A stretch of DNA of 13,356 nt from Eubacterium sp. CAG:248 (GTDB lineage: Bacteria; Bacillota; Clostridia; Lachnospirales; Lachnospiraceae): the NCBI GenBank assembly GCA_000436475.1, contig FR886138.1, positions 1 to 13,356 of the forward strand. Reading direction: 5' to 3'. The notes beneath the pieces were generated by a model that did no database searches, was not told the DNA's origin, and saw nothing but the letters and a program-made list of their open reading frames with translations. Below, piece by piece: positions 13,331-13,356 of this stretch (its first letter is position 1; each line of letters starts with the position of its first letter). The position numbers and the translations under genes were made by a program.

Positions 13331-13356
13331 ACTACATTTGCCTGAATAATTCTTAT

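Overview
The window looks like chromosomal DNA from a low-GC Clostridia bacterium, most likely a member of the Lachnospiraceae. Three things suggest this: AT-rich sequence with strong GGAGG-type ribosome binding sites, ClpC and RadA of Firmicutes type, and a small Cys/Gly-rich protein of a kind I associate with Clostridia. The family is an inference; no rRNA or other taxonomic marker is present. I see no tRNA, rRNA, CRISPR array, insertion sequence or phage gene.

Ten genes run leftward (minus strand) from about 12.88 kb to 0.15 kb, and one small gene runs rightward at the right end. From right to left, in order of transcription, the minus genes are: a GT2 glycosyltransferase fused to a GtrA-like membrane domain; a membrane-anchored phosphodiester glycosidase (NAGPA) domain protein; a single-pass protein with a TcaA/NTF2-like outer part; and a SpoVB/MurJ-type MOP flippase. 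These four are packed 13 to 24 bases apart and look like one envelope-glycan operon. ClpC follows after 71 bases, then a small beta-rich protein of unknown role, RadA, a short soluble chemotaxis-receptor-like signalling protein, a double zinc-ribbon membrane protein, and a TPM-domain membrane protein whose start overlaps the preceding gene. A long hairpin with a T tract (92-145) closes the array.

The first four genes plausibly make, flip and process a surface sugar conjugate: the GT2-GtrA fusion could make a polyprenyl-phosphate sugar and help flip it, the MOP transporter could flip a larger lipid-linked glycan, and the two anchored outside-facing proteins could act on the product. ClpC and RadA are a familiar Firmicutes pair (proteostasis and recombination), but here a 137-residue gene separates them, and neither ctsR-mcsA-mcsB nor a CtsR operator is seen upstream.

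The non-coding DNA is the most distinctive part. There are four tandem 11-bp units at 30-73, a 62-bp imperfect palindrome that includes the radA stop codon (3431-3492), a terminator-like hairpin before radA (4888-4940), and a 162-bp divergent intergenic region with overlapping promoter candidates facing opposite ways. To its right is a 96-residue protein with 20 Cys and 29 Gly and an internally duplicated Cys-Ile-Trp plus Leu-rich core; this is the least understood gene here.
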